Shown here: piece after piece, positions 14,071 through 23,742 of the stretch
Position numbering within the stretch: the stretch's first letter is position 1
Layout of the letters: every line of letters starts with the position of its first letter
Origin: Hymenoscyphus infarciens
Lineage: Eukaryota > Ascomycota > Leotiomycetes > Helotiales > Helotiaceae
Assembly (NCBI GenBank): GCA_001414345.1
Contig: LLCB01000431.1
Location: forward strand, 1-37,952
Direction: 5' to 3'
DNA length: 37,952 nt
Translations under genes and position numbers: made by a program
The notes under the pieces: model-generated
Told to the model about the DNA's origin: nothing
Database searches by the model: none
Seen by the model: the letters and a program-made list of their open reading frames with translations, nothing else

Positions 14071-14124
14071 CGTGTTATAAGTACTAAAGGGGTTATAGGT
14101 ATTAAAGACGTTATAGGTATTAGA
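14071..14124 (+). repeat. 18-bp tandem repeat, three copies
   Basis: Three consecutive 18-bp units (14071-14088, 14089-14106, 14107-14124) share the core GTTATARGTAYTAAAG with few differences. The length is a multiple of three, so any former reading frame is kept through the repeat. Confidence 0.75.
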
Positions 14125-14299
14125 GATAATAAATAGTTAAGAGGTAATAGAGACTTTTAAGATAATAATATAAATAGAAATAGTAGAGATAATAAACTAC
14201 TACCTTTTATATTAGATAAGGAAGAGAGTAAGGATAAGCTAGAAAATGACTACTATCTAGGTAAGTTACTTACCTTTTACTACTAATCTATTTAGAAGG

Positions 14300-15230
14300 C
14301 TAATAAGTAGTATAAATAATAATAAAGATAATAAAGTTAATCTTAACTAAGCTCTTAATTAAAAGGTTGTTTCTAAACTTACTAAAGCTACTATATTTCT
14401 TACTAATATAAGAAGTAGTATTATAGGCTCTAAAAAGGTTAATTAAAGTAACTTAGAAAGCCTTAAACAACGTAGCTAAGAACTTTATTAAAGATAAGAC
14501 TAATTATCTATTATTACTTACTAGCTTAGGACGTTTCTACTCTATTATTCTAGATTTCCTCTTTATTCTCTTATATAGTTTAGAAGTAAAGTGTTAGATT
14601 TATTTAAAAGAGTTACTATAAGTCTTTATTATTTCTAATTAATCTTCTTTTATTTTTTTATATTTTAGTAGAGTATAAGACCTCTAAGGGTTTATTTAAA
14701 GTCGTTTCTATAATTTATTTATTTTAAGCTTTATATAATCCTCTCCTTCTTAAGTTATTATAGACTAATCTCTTTATTTATAAAGTATATAGTTATAAAG
14801 TTTTATAAAACTAATTATATATAAAGTTTCCTTCTAATATTTAAAAGATTTTTATAAATACCTACTTATAACTCTAGCTATATACTTTTATTTAGTACTT
14901 AATAGAGGAGAGTAACGCTTAAAGTAGGCCTTATAATATATACTTCCTTTTTTATAGCGATTTTCTAGTTATAATACTCTTTATATACTAGTTTTTACTA
15001 TATATTATTAGTTTAATAGAGAGTACTTTTTAAGGCTTAATAGCTTAAAAAGTAAGGTTTTGCCTTATTATAGTAGGTAAAAACTTATATTTTACTCTAC
15101 TCTTAATATGTTTTAATAGAAATAATACTAAGAAAAGTACTCTTATTAAATTATAAAACGGTTTAAGATTTATAAAACAAAGTAGTTAAGGCCTTATTAT
15201 AGTTAGAATTTATAATATTTTTAAAAAAAG
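14300..15230. other. RIP-degraded DNA, nothing recognised
   Basis: About 0.9 kb of T-rich degraded sequence with stops in all frames. There is no repeat structure or protein signature that I can support. Confidence 0.55.
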
Positions 15231-15241
15231 AATAGAAATTA

Positions 15242-15325
15242 ACTATTAATAGATAAGTTATAATCTAGGTTCTTTTTTAAAAATCTTTAAATATATAAAC
15301 TATTAAGAGATAAGCTATTAATAGC
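15242..15325 (+). repeat. Pair of 27-bp 8-11-8 motifs
   Basis: Two copies of the dispersed motif stand 57 bp apart. At 15242-15268 the left arm is ACTATTAA and the middle TAGATAAGTTA, with a degraded right arm. At 15299-15325 the left arm is ACTATTAA, the middle GAGATAAGCTA and the right arm TTAATAGC. Spacing and orientation match the decayed satellite at 28.7-29.4 kb. Confidence 0.6.
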
Positions 15326-15543
15326 TTTACTAGTAATAAAAGTAGAATATTAATTTATAGATATTCTATAAATAGATAGTTTAATAACTCTTTAAATAAA
15401 TAAATAAAGAAAGATGTTTATAAAAGCTTTATAAATAGCTATAAGTAGATAATAGTATTTTAGTTTTCTCTTATTTACTAGTAATCTATTATTCTATTCT
15501 ATCTAGTACTAGATAATTCTTCTCTCTTCTATTTATTATAAAA

Positions 15544-15725
15544 AACTTTTAAATACTAGATATACTTTTAATATACTAGTATTTAATATATCTAGTATAG
15601 CTAATACTAAGTATACTAGCTAGTATCTTTAATATTACTAGTATTATAATAAAGCTTAAATATATTAGAAGTACTACTAGTAGATATACTAAATATACTA
15701 ATAAGCTATCTAGTATTTAAAAGTT
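15544..15725. mobile_element. MITE-like element, 182 bp, perfect 19-bp terminal inverted repeats
   Basis: The left end AACTTTTAAATACTAGATA (15544-15562) is the exact reverse complement of the right end at 15707-15725. Similarity between the two halves continues inward in reverse complement (TTTAATATATC against TTTAGTATATC), so the whole element is an imperfect palindrome. Size, internal palindrome and lack of coding sequence fit a miniature inverted-repeat transposable element. I see no clear target-site duplication: the flanks are TTATAAA on the left and CGTAATA on the right. The class therefore cannot be named, and a simple hairpin-forming inverted repeat is the alternative. Confidence 0.6.
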
Positions 15726-15806
15726 CGTAATATAAGCTTCTAAAGTATAAAGTAGCTCTTTAAAGCTACTCTATAAATAGAAAAGTTTTAAATATTACTA
15801 AAGAAG

Positions 15807-15833
15807 ACTATTTATAGAGTCTTTATAAATTAA
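15807..15833 (+). repeat. Single 27-bp 8-11-8 motif
   Basis: Left arm ACTATTTA, middle TAGAGTCTTTA, right arm TAAATTAA (one half degraded). It lies 80 bp beyond the MITE-like element and has the same geometry as the other dispersed copies. Confidence 0.5.
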
Positions 15834-16020
15834 ATCTACTTTATAGCTATTATTAAATTAACTATAAATATTAATAATATAGCTATACTTTTAATAGAAG
15901 ACTTCTATTTATATTCTTTATAATAATTAACTTTATCTTAAAACTAAATAATTTTTAAATTAGTTAGTTTCTTTAAACTATCTACTAAAATACTAAAATA
16001 CTTCTTCTTATTTTTAAAAT

Positions 16021-16070
16021 AATATCTTATAAAAATATCTTATAAAAATATCTTATAAAAATATCTTTTT
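16021..16070 (+). repeat. 13-bp tandem repeat, 3.8 copies
   Basis: The unit AATATCTTATAAA starts at 16021, 16034 and 16047, and a partial fourth copy starts at 16060. The three full copies are identical, which implies recent amplification compared with the heavily diverged neighbours. Confidence 0.9.
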
Positions 16071-16850
16071 ATAGATATAAATAAAGAATAGTAATTTCTA
16101 GATAATATGCTTTTCTATAAGTTTAAAAAATAACGTTTATACTTAAAAGACTTAAATAGATAAGTTACTAATACTTATAAGTGAATTTTATAAATTCTAA
16201 AAACTAGTTAAAACTTACTTATAAAAGAGACTTCTAAGTAAAGAACTATAACTAAATCCTTAATAATAATTTCGTAAAATCCTCTAATAAAATAGTATAA
16301 CTACTTTAGAAAATTATTACTAAAGCTTAATAGATAATATACCTAGATTTACTAAGTAAATAGATTAACTACTATAAAGCTTAATAACCTCTTAGATATT
16401 ATTAGCTTATAAGAAAATAGAACTAAGACTCTAAGTAGATATTAAGAGTCTTTAGTTTTATAAAATTTAACTTTACTATATTTATACTTTAGTTTATTAA
16501 GAAATAAAGTACCTAATTATAGATTCTTAATTTTAAAATTAGTAACCGCGATTCTTATAAATAGTATACTTCTCTTAAGTATTATAAGGTAACTTTAAAG
16601 AAATCGTAAAAGGTGTATTTAAAGTAAGGAGACTTAATAGTAATAGGTTAATACTATAGTATTATAAACTAAGTCTTTACTCTTCTTAATAGTAGTATTT
16701 ATAGTAGAACGTTATTTTACTAAAGTTATTACTAATTTTGTTAAGTTTCTTTTATAAATAGGTAATATCTATTCTAATGTCGGTTAGAAAGAGGTATACC
16801 TTATAAAGAATAAGTATTAAACTAATAAAAGTAGAAAAGTACTTTACTCT
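16071..16850. other. RIP-degraded DNA, nothing recognised
   Basis: About 0.8 kb without repeat or protein signature. A few TG dinucleotides survive, for example near 16140 and 16780, but no frame is convincing. Confidence 0.5.
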
Positions 16851-17592
16851 TAGTAGACCTCTAAACGTCGACTACCTCTTTTCTATCTAACCTACTAACC
16901 TTTCTACTAAATAACTCCTTCGACTAACCTTCTTATATAAGACTACGCCTTTTATTAACCTCTTCTCTTTTTAGTAGTTAAATAGCATTTACTAAGAGAT
17001 AAGGTAAATACCTACCTAATATCCTCTATATTTAACTTTAACTTTAACCTTAGCTTCTCTTAAACTAAAATCTTATAACTTTATATCTACGTTTATATAT
17101 ATAAGTAACTAAATTTACTTATAGCTTTATAACTAGAAGTATTATATTAATAATATAATAGCTAATCCTCTTATCTTTAGATCTAATAATACTAATAATA
17201 AGATTCTTATTACTCTTCTAGATAATAGCCTTATAATTAAAGATTTATATATAATAGTTAGTAAGAATACTAACTAAAAGATTCTTATTCTTTTAGTTAA
17301 ATTCCTAGAGTAGATATATAATATTACTATAGTATATAAATATAATAAATTCCTATATAAGAACTTATTAATACTAAACATCTTATTAAAAGTTAAAGCT
17401 TTATTAATCTAGCTTTAAATAATTAGGAATAAGCTTTTAGACCTTAGATATATTATAGGATAATAGGAGGAAAATAAGAAGTAGAAGTAGAAGAATAACT
17501 CTATTACTTAGGTATACTTACCTTATTCTTATATACTATTTAATACTTATAAGTCTTAGATTAATAAATATCTTACTTTAGCTAACTAAAAG
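16850..17592 (+). pseudogene. Tentative coding relic, 5' part, interrupted by the Copia element
   Basis: I do not recognise this gene. The plus-strand frame that includes the codons GCT AAC TAA AAG at 17581-17592 can be followed upstream to about 17140. It has only TAA and TAG stops and protein-like composition, for example NNTNNKILITLLDNSLIIKD near 17190 and a Lys/Gln-rich patch around 17475. Further upstream, to about 16850, a frame rich in Ser, Thr, Pro and Leu precedes it. When the LTR element and one copy of its 5-bp target duplication are removed, the same frame continues at 23743. Stop density is not far below chance for this composition, so this remains tentative. No family motif is visible. 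Confidence 0.28.
17588..17592 (+). repeat. Target-site duplication AAAAG, left copy
   Basis: Five bases directly outside the left LTR, identical to 23738-23742 directly outside the right LTR. A 5-bp duplication is the usual length for Ty1/copia integration. Confidence 0.93.
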
Positions 17593-17763
17593 TGTTAGTA
17601 TGACTTATAGTCATAAAAGCGATATAAAAAGAGTTATATTATCGTTTATATATACCGAGTAAAGCTAGCTACGATGCCTACTTAAGTAGCTCTTAAGCGA
17701 GACGTACGTATAACTACGTACACTAATCCGAATTACTATTTACCTCTTGAATATATACTAATA
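17593..17763 (-). repeat. Left LTR (3' LTR in the sense of the element)
   Basis: 171 bp, the same length as the right LTR with no gaps. It starts TGTTAGTATG and ends ACTAATA on the plus strand; the last C of the ancestral ACTAACA has become T. It differs from the right LTR at 18 positions, and at 6 of these the left copy carries the mutated T or A. It contains small palindromes (CTACTTAAGTAG, ACGTACGT) and, on the minus strand, TATATATAAA. Confidence 0.94.
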
Positions 17764-17869
17764 CTAGCACTTTTTCAAAAATAATAGAAGTTACTCAAAA
17801 CTACTAAAAATTATATATCTAATCTAACTAATTAGAGCTCTCTATTCTCTATCCTCGACTAATGAGGAG

Positions 17870-18440
17870 GCTTTATTTTAGTCTCTTATTTCGTTTCACT
17901 TACTCCATAAGGTTAATGTCTAGCTTATTAGTATTAATCAACTTTTATAAAGTATTATAGTAACCCTTTTTAGTCATAGTATCTATAAGATTACTTTTAC
18001 TATTAATCTATTTAATCTTATCAATCTCTTTTAATTTATATACTTCTTATAAGTATATAATATTAATCATCAGTCGCTTCTTCTTAGTTATACCTAATTT
18101 AGCTATATATTTATAAATGAACTTCGAATCAGTATATACTATAAGTAGTACCTTAAATCCTAAAATACTTTCAAAAGTCGATTTTATTAAAGCTATAGCG
18201 TTAAATCTAGAGCTTATCGTATACAATTCTAATACTAAAATACTATAGATAACTCTCTTATATTTAGTAGAAGACTAATATAAGATATTAGTATTATTGT
18301 CTTTATCTATAAGAGTAATAACGTAACTGATTTATAATAATAAGTCCTTATTATTAGCGAATGATCTATTAGTAAAAGCGTATAACTTTAGAGAAGATTT
18401 ATCTAATCTAACAAATTTAAGTCCTCTTATAGTATTATTA
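17870..18440 (-). other. RNase H domain of the Copia relic
   Basis: The peptide run includes FTNRSFANNKD, in which the first catalytic Asp reads Asn. It continues with LELYTIS, keeping the Glu, and VYTDSKFIYKY, keeping the Asp at 18128-18130. This is the usual D-E-D layout of the copia RNase H, at the C-terminus of pol as expected. Confidence 0.85.
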
Positions 18441-18749
18441 ATTTACTACTAAATTTGTTTATTAAAGAGGGAAATATCGTTATCTCAAGAATCAATAGTT
18501 TAGATAGTATATAATAAGTCGAAAGTAGTCTTAGGTTAAGATAACATAGCTAAGTATACTCCTCTAGTACGCTATATAATATATTAATCTTTAGTATCTA
18601 CTATACGTAATACCTCTTTTATATTAGATATCTTAGTTAGAACTTCTTATACTAAATTCAAGTGTTTTACATAATCCTAAGTAAGAGATATAGAGCTATC
18701 ATAATACTTAGTAATTAGCTCTCTATTAAATTTAATTAGATGGTTAATA

Positions 18750-19430
18750 GTAAGCTCTTCCCTCTCCTTAGATATAAACCTAGCTTCGTTAATAGTAAGC
18801 TCTTCTTTATTAGTAAAAGCATTATTAGCAAGTATAAGAGTATTATTAGTTTAAAAGCCTATTATACTAAAAGAGGTATCTAACTTTACTTACTCGTTGT
18901 ATTAGTATAACTTAGTATATAAAAGACAGGGGTCGAATATTAACTATTCCATTATAAGCCTCAGAATATAGTATTTATAGTACGTTATAAACTAATAATT
19001 ACTAGCTTCTAGAATACTATATAATAGTCTAATTACTTTAAAGAATATATTTTCCTATTAAGGATAACCTTTAAAAGAGCGTATAAAGAATTTCTAATTT
19101 AAGTTAGTTAAAGATTATATATATACTTATATAATATCTTAAATAAATACTTATAAACCTAGAAGTATTATAATAAGTATAAGAATTATTCTCTAGCTCA
19201 CTCTTTAAATTATAAGTGCTTAAGTAAGCACTAGAGACTTTCTAGTATTATTATATACTTAGATTACTAATCTTAACTTCGTAAAAGTAAGTACTATACT
19301 CTTAAATTTAATATTATTTATAAAATATGATCTAAATATTTAAGTATTAGAAGGCAATTCCTTCTAGGTGATAATCTTGAAAATACTATAATTAGTTAAT
19401 CTATTAATCTCCTTTTATCGTAATTTAATA
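18750..19430 (-). other. Reverse transcriptase domain of the Copia relic
   Basis: The run starts near EINRLTNYSIFKIIT (about 19420), passes FIxDIIxVYIxS (about 19130, the copia block around the first catalytic Asp) and reaches FxTNNTL at 18857-18842. The last is the double-Asp box with both GAT codons turned into AAT and the preceding Gln into TAA. Confidence 0.85.
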
Positions 19431-20099
19431 TATATTATACTATTATTAGCTATAAAGACTTCGATATTATAAGGTTTACTTAAATTAGTAAGAAAAGTTT
19501 TAACATTCTTAAGAGTAATATAGTTAATATTATTAATAAAAGTGTCTAACTACTAGAATAATACTTTAATATTATCTAAAGGTCTTAGATACTTTTAAGA
19601 CTATCTACGTCTACGCTTCTAGAGAGGTTCTAGAATAGCTTCTAGAATATTAGTGTTTTAACAGATCTGTGACTATTGAAGTTAGTATTAAGAGAAAGGC
19701 AAATATTATTTAATATCTTATCTACCTTATTACTTAAAAGTTCTCTCTTTTTTATAGAGTTATAGTGTTATTTCAGACAGTGCTATGCTAGAAACTTCCT
19801 TAGTCGCTAGTAGTATTCTAGAAGTTTTAGAAGTTTTAATAAAGTATAGCTTTATAACTATAGATTAAAACTTTATAGGACTACTTAGTAGTACTACGAT
19901 ATAGTTCTTATTCTTAATTTCTTAAAAGATAAAAAGTCTTATCTAAGACTTTATATACTCCTTCTATACTAAAACGTTTGAATTTAAGAGTAAGTTCTTA
20001 ACTCGGTTAATTAGTCTATTTTATATATTAAGAGCTTCTTTAACTTAGCGGGATATAATCTACTTTCGTACTTCTTAAGTAGCCTTCTTATAAGTCTCT

Positions 20100-20720
20100 A
20101 ACCTCGTGGAAATCGGTTATAAAGGTATGTTATTTATAGTTATTTAAGTATATACCTTATATACTAATAGAGTAGAGACTAGACTATTTAGGCCTACTAT
20201 ATTATTAATTACTTTAAAGGCTATTTAAAGTGTTAAACTTTATAAGAGATAAGGCTCTTATTTATATATAATATCATATACTTATTAAATTAGTCTATAG
20301 TATCGTTCTACTATACTAATTAAATTATATGCCTTAACTAGTATAGTTTTTACTATAGTACCTATTCTAGTAGCGGAGTATATAAAGTCCTTTCTAACAA
20401 AGTTTATCTTAGCATCTATAATAACATAATTAAGGGGTCTAAGATATATATTAATCTAATATCTTTAGAAGACCTCCTATATAGTCGTTGCTTTTATATC
20501 TAGTAAAAAGTTACCTACTTAATACCTTATTACTTCGTCTATATAGTATAAGACTGTCTACTTATTAAAGAAGAAAGTATTAATTAAAACACTATAATTA
20601 AATTCAAGGTTATTATAAAGAGTAAACTTAAATCGGCTAGGCAAACTTCTATGCTTTTAATAGTATTCGTAAAATTTAGTAAGATATTAAAAGATGCCTT
20701 AGTTAATACAATATCTAGCT
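20100..20720 (-). other. Integrase core of the Copia relic
   Basis: The core is preceded by a degraded Cys/His region (YEYYxKHRSLPSRFKFTL near 20680). Acidic residues stand at 20579 (now Asn), 20414 (Asp) and 20306 (Glu). The distances are 54 and 35 residues, the canonical DD35E spacing of LTR-element integrases. The in-frame stops around these residues are TAA and TAG. Confidence 0.88.
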
Positions 20721-20889
20721 CTTTCTAGTATATATTATAATCTTAGTACTAATAAGTAGCTAAATTACCTATAAAGTTGTTAAATATTAATATCTATAAG
20801 AAATATCGAGTACTCTTATATAAAGTTATATATAGCTTCATCTTAGAGTAGAAAAGGGTATCTGAATTATTATATAATAGAGAACCTTT

Positions 20890-21250
20890 TAACTTCTAAT
20901 CCTTTCTTGTTCTCTTAGATAAGTGCGTTTTAAAGATTATTTAGAGTAATATTCAAGTTATCTATATTATTAATATAAAGGATAAAAGAGGTATTAGATT
21001 ATACTATATAGAATTTAGCTCTTCTGATTAGTATATCGACTATTATTAATCTCAAAAATAGAGTATATCCTTTATTAAACTAGATATTAAATTAACTCTT
21101 TATACCTTCGTTAATTAGGACGCTTTTAATAAGTCTAATATATACTAGATATTAGTTATATCTTATACTTAACTTTCAAGCTACCTTAGTATCGATTATT
21201 ATATTAAAGAAGTTCTCTTTCATATATCTTTTAGCTATTATTATAAACAC
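20890..21250 (-). other. Aspartic protease region of the Copia relic
   Basis: FFNIIIDTKVA at about 21211-21180 corresponds to the Asp-Thr-Gly active site; the Asp codon is 21191-21193 and the Gly is lost. TGA follows two codons after KVA, where Trp is usual. Downstream lies SNTSFILYINNIDNLNITL (about 20997-20945), which corresponds to the conserved protease/pre-integrase segment of fungal copia elements. It should not be mistaken for a reverse transcriptase YVDD box. Confidence 0.75.
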
Positions 21251-23566
21251 CTTCTCTATAAATTTATATATAACATTAGAAGTATTATTTAGGTTGTTTA
21301 GGTTTTATAAGATATATCTATTAATAGCATGTTTTTATACTAAACTTATCAAATTTGTAGTAAGTTATTCAGTATTAAAATTGTTAATAAATCCTATAAA
21401 AGTAATATTATAATAGATAACTTTATTATCTATACTAGTATCTAATAAGTAACTATCTTCTTTTAATAGAGTAATAGCTTAAAGTGTCTTTAATATCTCC
21501 TCCTTCTAAGTACTCTAAGTATATGCTATATTTATATTATATACCTTTCTAGTATATCTATCTCGCTTCTCTTTAAAGTGTCTAGAATTCTTATTAGTCT
21601 ATTTAGTAAAGTAACGGTCCTACTCTTTTTAACTATAATCCTAAGATAAATAGTTGTTCTTTTTATATATATAATATATCCTCTTCTTCTTATATTAATC
21701 TATATTACTGAATTTATTTATACCACTATATTATCTACTCTTATAGAAGTGCCTTTTAGTTATTATAGTTTCGTTTATAACTGTCTCTAGGTAGACTTTT
21801 ATATAGGATTAGATCGAACTTCGTAGGAGAGTAATAGTATTAGAAATCAAAGAGTCTTAGAGTAAGGTTAATATTATAATAGTATAATCTAGGACTTTTT
21901 TATACGCTAAAATTAGCTTATTTAAAAACTAACTATTAATACGAAAGTTAGTAAGGAGGGAAAATCTTAGTAAATTAAGTCTTAATAATATATCCTTAAA
22001 AGAGCTTAATATTAATGCTTTAGATACTTATATTATCTCTCATAAATCGATGTTATTCTACTTAGATAATTAGCCTCTTTTATAAAGTTTATCTTTAAAG
22101 TATTATTATATAGATATAGATAAAACTTCAAAAGATTAATTAATATTTTCGTTAAAAAGTATAGTATAAAAGTAATTTAAAGCGTTACCTTTTAGTATAG
22201 TAGGGAAGATAAGAGAGTAAATTACTAGTAATACCTTACTTCTCTTATATATATCCTTAAATATTATAACTTTAATTATAAAGTTGTCTTCTTTTCTACT
22301 ATACTTTTAATCGTCCTTATATACTTTCATAAGAGTACCTAATACACAAGAGTAGTCTTAACCCTTTAAACTTCAAGAAGGTAATTTATCTTTAAAATAT
22401 ACTATATTTATTCGTACTAGTAGCCTTCTACTATGATCATCTTATCACTAATTATGTTCTAGATACTTAGAGATATTATTAAAATCGTTACTACTAATAT
22501 CTTTACTAAATTAATAGGATATAAAGAAGGAGGTCTAGTTATCTTTTAGTAGACTTAAAAGTTAGATTAGAGGTTATACTAGATCGCTTAGGTCTTTCCT
22601 TTTAGGCGGCGGGATTAAAGTCGTTAAAGGTGTTAGTTATTATTATTATTATTATATAGTAGATACTTATAAAGCTTTGTCTCTAGCCTTTGTCTTAGAT
22701 CAGGTGTTTTAAGTAATAATTTCAGCTAGAGGTTATTATTATAGAGGTTGTAGTTGTTATTACTATAGCTTTTATTATCTTTTAGTATATTCTAGTATAT
22801 ATTTATAATAAGATCTGAAGACTCTACTACTAGTATCTCCTTCTAATACTATAGCTTTTAATTCTTTGTCTAACTACTTAGTTTAGTTAACCTTGGTAGT
22901 AGTGTTATATAGTACTTGAGATATAAGCATTTTATGCTTATTCGTCTTAATCTATATACCTCTTCTATAAAGTATCTGTTGTAACTTAGTATTCGTAGAT
23001 TAGTGGATCTTAGTGAATTTATCTTAATTCTATTCTTTAAAGTCTACTTAAAATTCGTTCTAAAGAAGAAGGTCTTCGTTCTCTTCTTTAGCGTACTCTT
23101 CTTCTTATTTAGTAGTAAAAATTGTCTCTTTTATCTATATTAACTTTAGCTTTAGTACTAGCTTTAAGGCTTGTTTTAGTACTAAAGTTAAAGCTTCTAA
23201 AGTTATCAGAATCGGTGTTAGTATGTCTATTATATTATAGATATTGTAGATATTATAAATGAATTTGAATATTATCAAAAGTCTATTTATACTTTACTTA
23301 GTAGGTAAAAGAGATATTAGGTTTTAGGTGAATAAGTGTCTTAAAGAGTATAAATTATCTTAGAGGATAATAGGAGGTCAGTATTAGTAATCAGTGCTTC
23401 CTATATTAAGAAGCGTTTACTATTTATTATAAATTTAGACAGTAAAAGGAACTATAATCCGTGAAGAGAAGTCTACTAGTAATATCAAGTTTACTTTTAT
23501 ATAAGTATATCTATAGTAGAAATACACAAAGTAACTAAGTATCTAATCTATACGTCTACTAATTAG

Positions 23567-23737
23567 TATTAGTATAACTTATAGTTATAAAAGCAATACA
23601 AAAAGAGTTATATTATTATTTGTATATACTAAGTAAAGCTAGCTACGATACCTACTTAAGTAGCTCTTAAGTAAGACGTACGTGTAACTACGTATACTAA
23701 TCCGAATCGCTATTTACCTCTTGAATATATACTAACA
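23567..23737 (-). repeat. Right LTR (5' LTR in the sense of the element)
   Basis: 171 bp, starting TATTAGTATA and ending ACTAACA on the plus strand. Of the 18 differences from the left LTR, 12 have the mutated T or A in this copy, so it has taken the heavier damage. This includes its terminal dinucleotide on the inner side (TG became TA). Confidence 0.94.
23619..23628 (-). promoter_or_regulatory. Possible TATA element of the LTR promoter
   Basis: In the sense direction the 5' LTR reads TATATACAAA here; the left LTR reads TATATATAAA at the matching position (17645-17654). A TATA-like box inside the LTR would be normal for such an element. In DNA this rich in TA the match has little weight by itself. 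Confidence 0.3.
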
Positions 23738-23742
23738 AAAAG
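23738..23742 (+). repeat. Target-site duplication AAAAG, right copy
   Basis: Identical to 17588-17592. After removal of the element and one copy, the flanking plus-strand frame joins without a shift. Confidence 0.93.

Larger units (their letters stand above)
12830..14300 (+). pseudogene. Tentative relic of an unknown coding sequence
   Basis: I do not recognise this gene. On the plus strand a frame from about 13020 to 13850 reads as a charged protein, with stops that are only TAA and TAG. It includes runs such as FTIEDKDRDIMFLLEIKN near 13600. From 13888 a different frame gives an Asp/Lys/Asn-rich stretch (repeats of DNKD type), followed by a Glu-rich and then Gly/Arg-rich stretch around 14040-14125 with an 18-bp tandem repeat whose length is a multiple of three. 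A retroelement gag-like protein is one possibility, but I see no zinc knuckle or polymerase to support it. The low-complexity composition could mislead, and the frame change near 13880 means either an indel or two separate items. Confidence 0.3.
17850..23290 (-). pseudogene. Copia gag-pol polyprotein, inactivated by RIP
   Basis: One minus-strand phase carries all signatures. The order is a degraded gag zinc knuckle near 21680-21640 (IYYIYKKNN, Cys changed to Tyr), the protease Asp-Thr at 21193, the pre-integrase region, then integrase, reverse transcriptase and RNase H. Integrase acidic positions are codons 20579-20581 (LINTFFF, Asp changed to Asn), 20414-20416 (IIDAKINF) and 20306-20308 (VERYY), with 35 residues between the last two. 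The reverse transcriptase active site is at 18842-18847 (FxTNNTL, both Asp changed to Asn). RNase H has its first acidic residue as Asn at 18368 and an intact YTDSK at 18128. Dozens of in-frame TAA or TAG stops lie where Gln or Trp is expected. There is no net frameshift from 21660 to 18128. Gag probably starts near 23290; the start codon and the final stop are not preserved clearly. The domain wording closely matches copia elements common in Pezizomycotina. Confidence 0.9.
17593..23737 (-). mobile_element. Ty1/copia LTR retrotransposon, RIP-mutated, 6145 bp
   Basis: The element is complete: two 171-bp LTRs in direct orientation, a perfect 5-bp target duplication, and one gag-pol frame on the minus strand in the copia order protease, integrase, reverse transcriptase, RNase H. 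The ancestral ends are TG..CA (TGTTAG and CTAACA), each mutated in one LTR. It keeps clearly more CA and TG dinucleotides than the DNA on either side, so it was inserted after the surroundings had been degraded and was itself mutated more lightly. I cannot assign a primer-binding site: the bases after the sense 5' LTR (CTAATTAGTAGACGTATAG) match no tRNA 3' end with confidence. The polypurine tract before the sense 3' LTR is weak (GAAAAAG). Confidence 0.95.

Noticed and set aside
20945..20997. Minus-strand YINNI, at first read as a reverse transcriptase YVDD box
   Set aside because: Its position right after the protease Asp-Thr and before integrase, and the surrounding words (SNTSFILY.. and DNLNITL), fit the conserved protease/pre-integrase segment of fungal copia elements. 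The real double-Asp box is at 18842-18847.
23540..23566. tRNA primer-binding site next to the sense 5' LTR
   Set aside because: The sequence matches no tRNA 3' end well enough; RIP changes make any assignment arbitrary.
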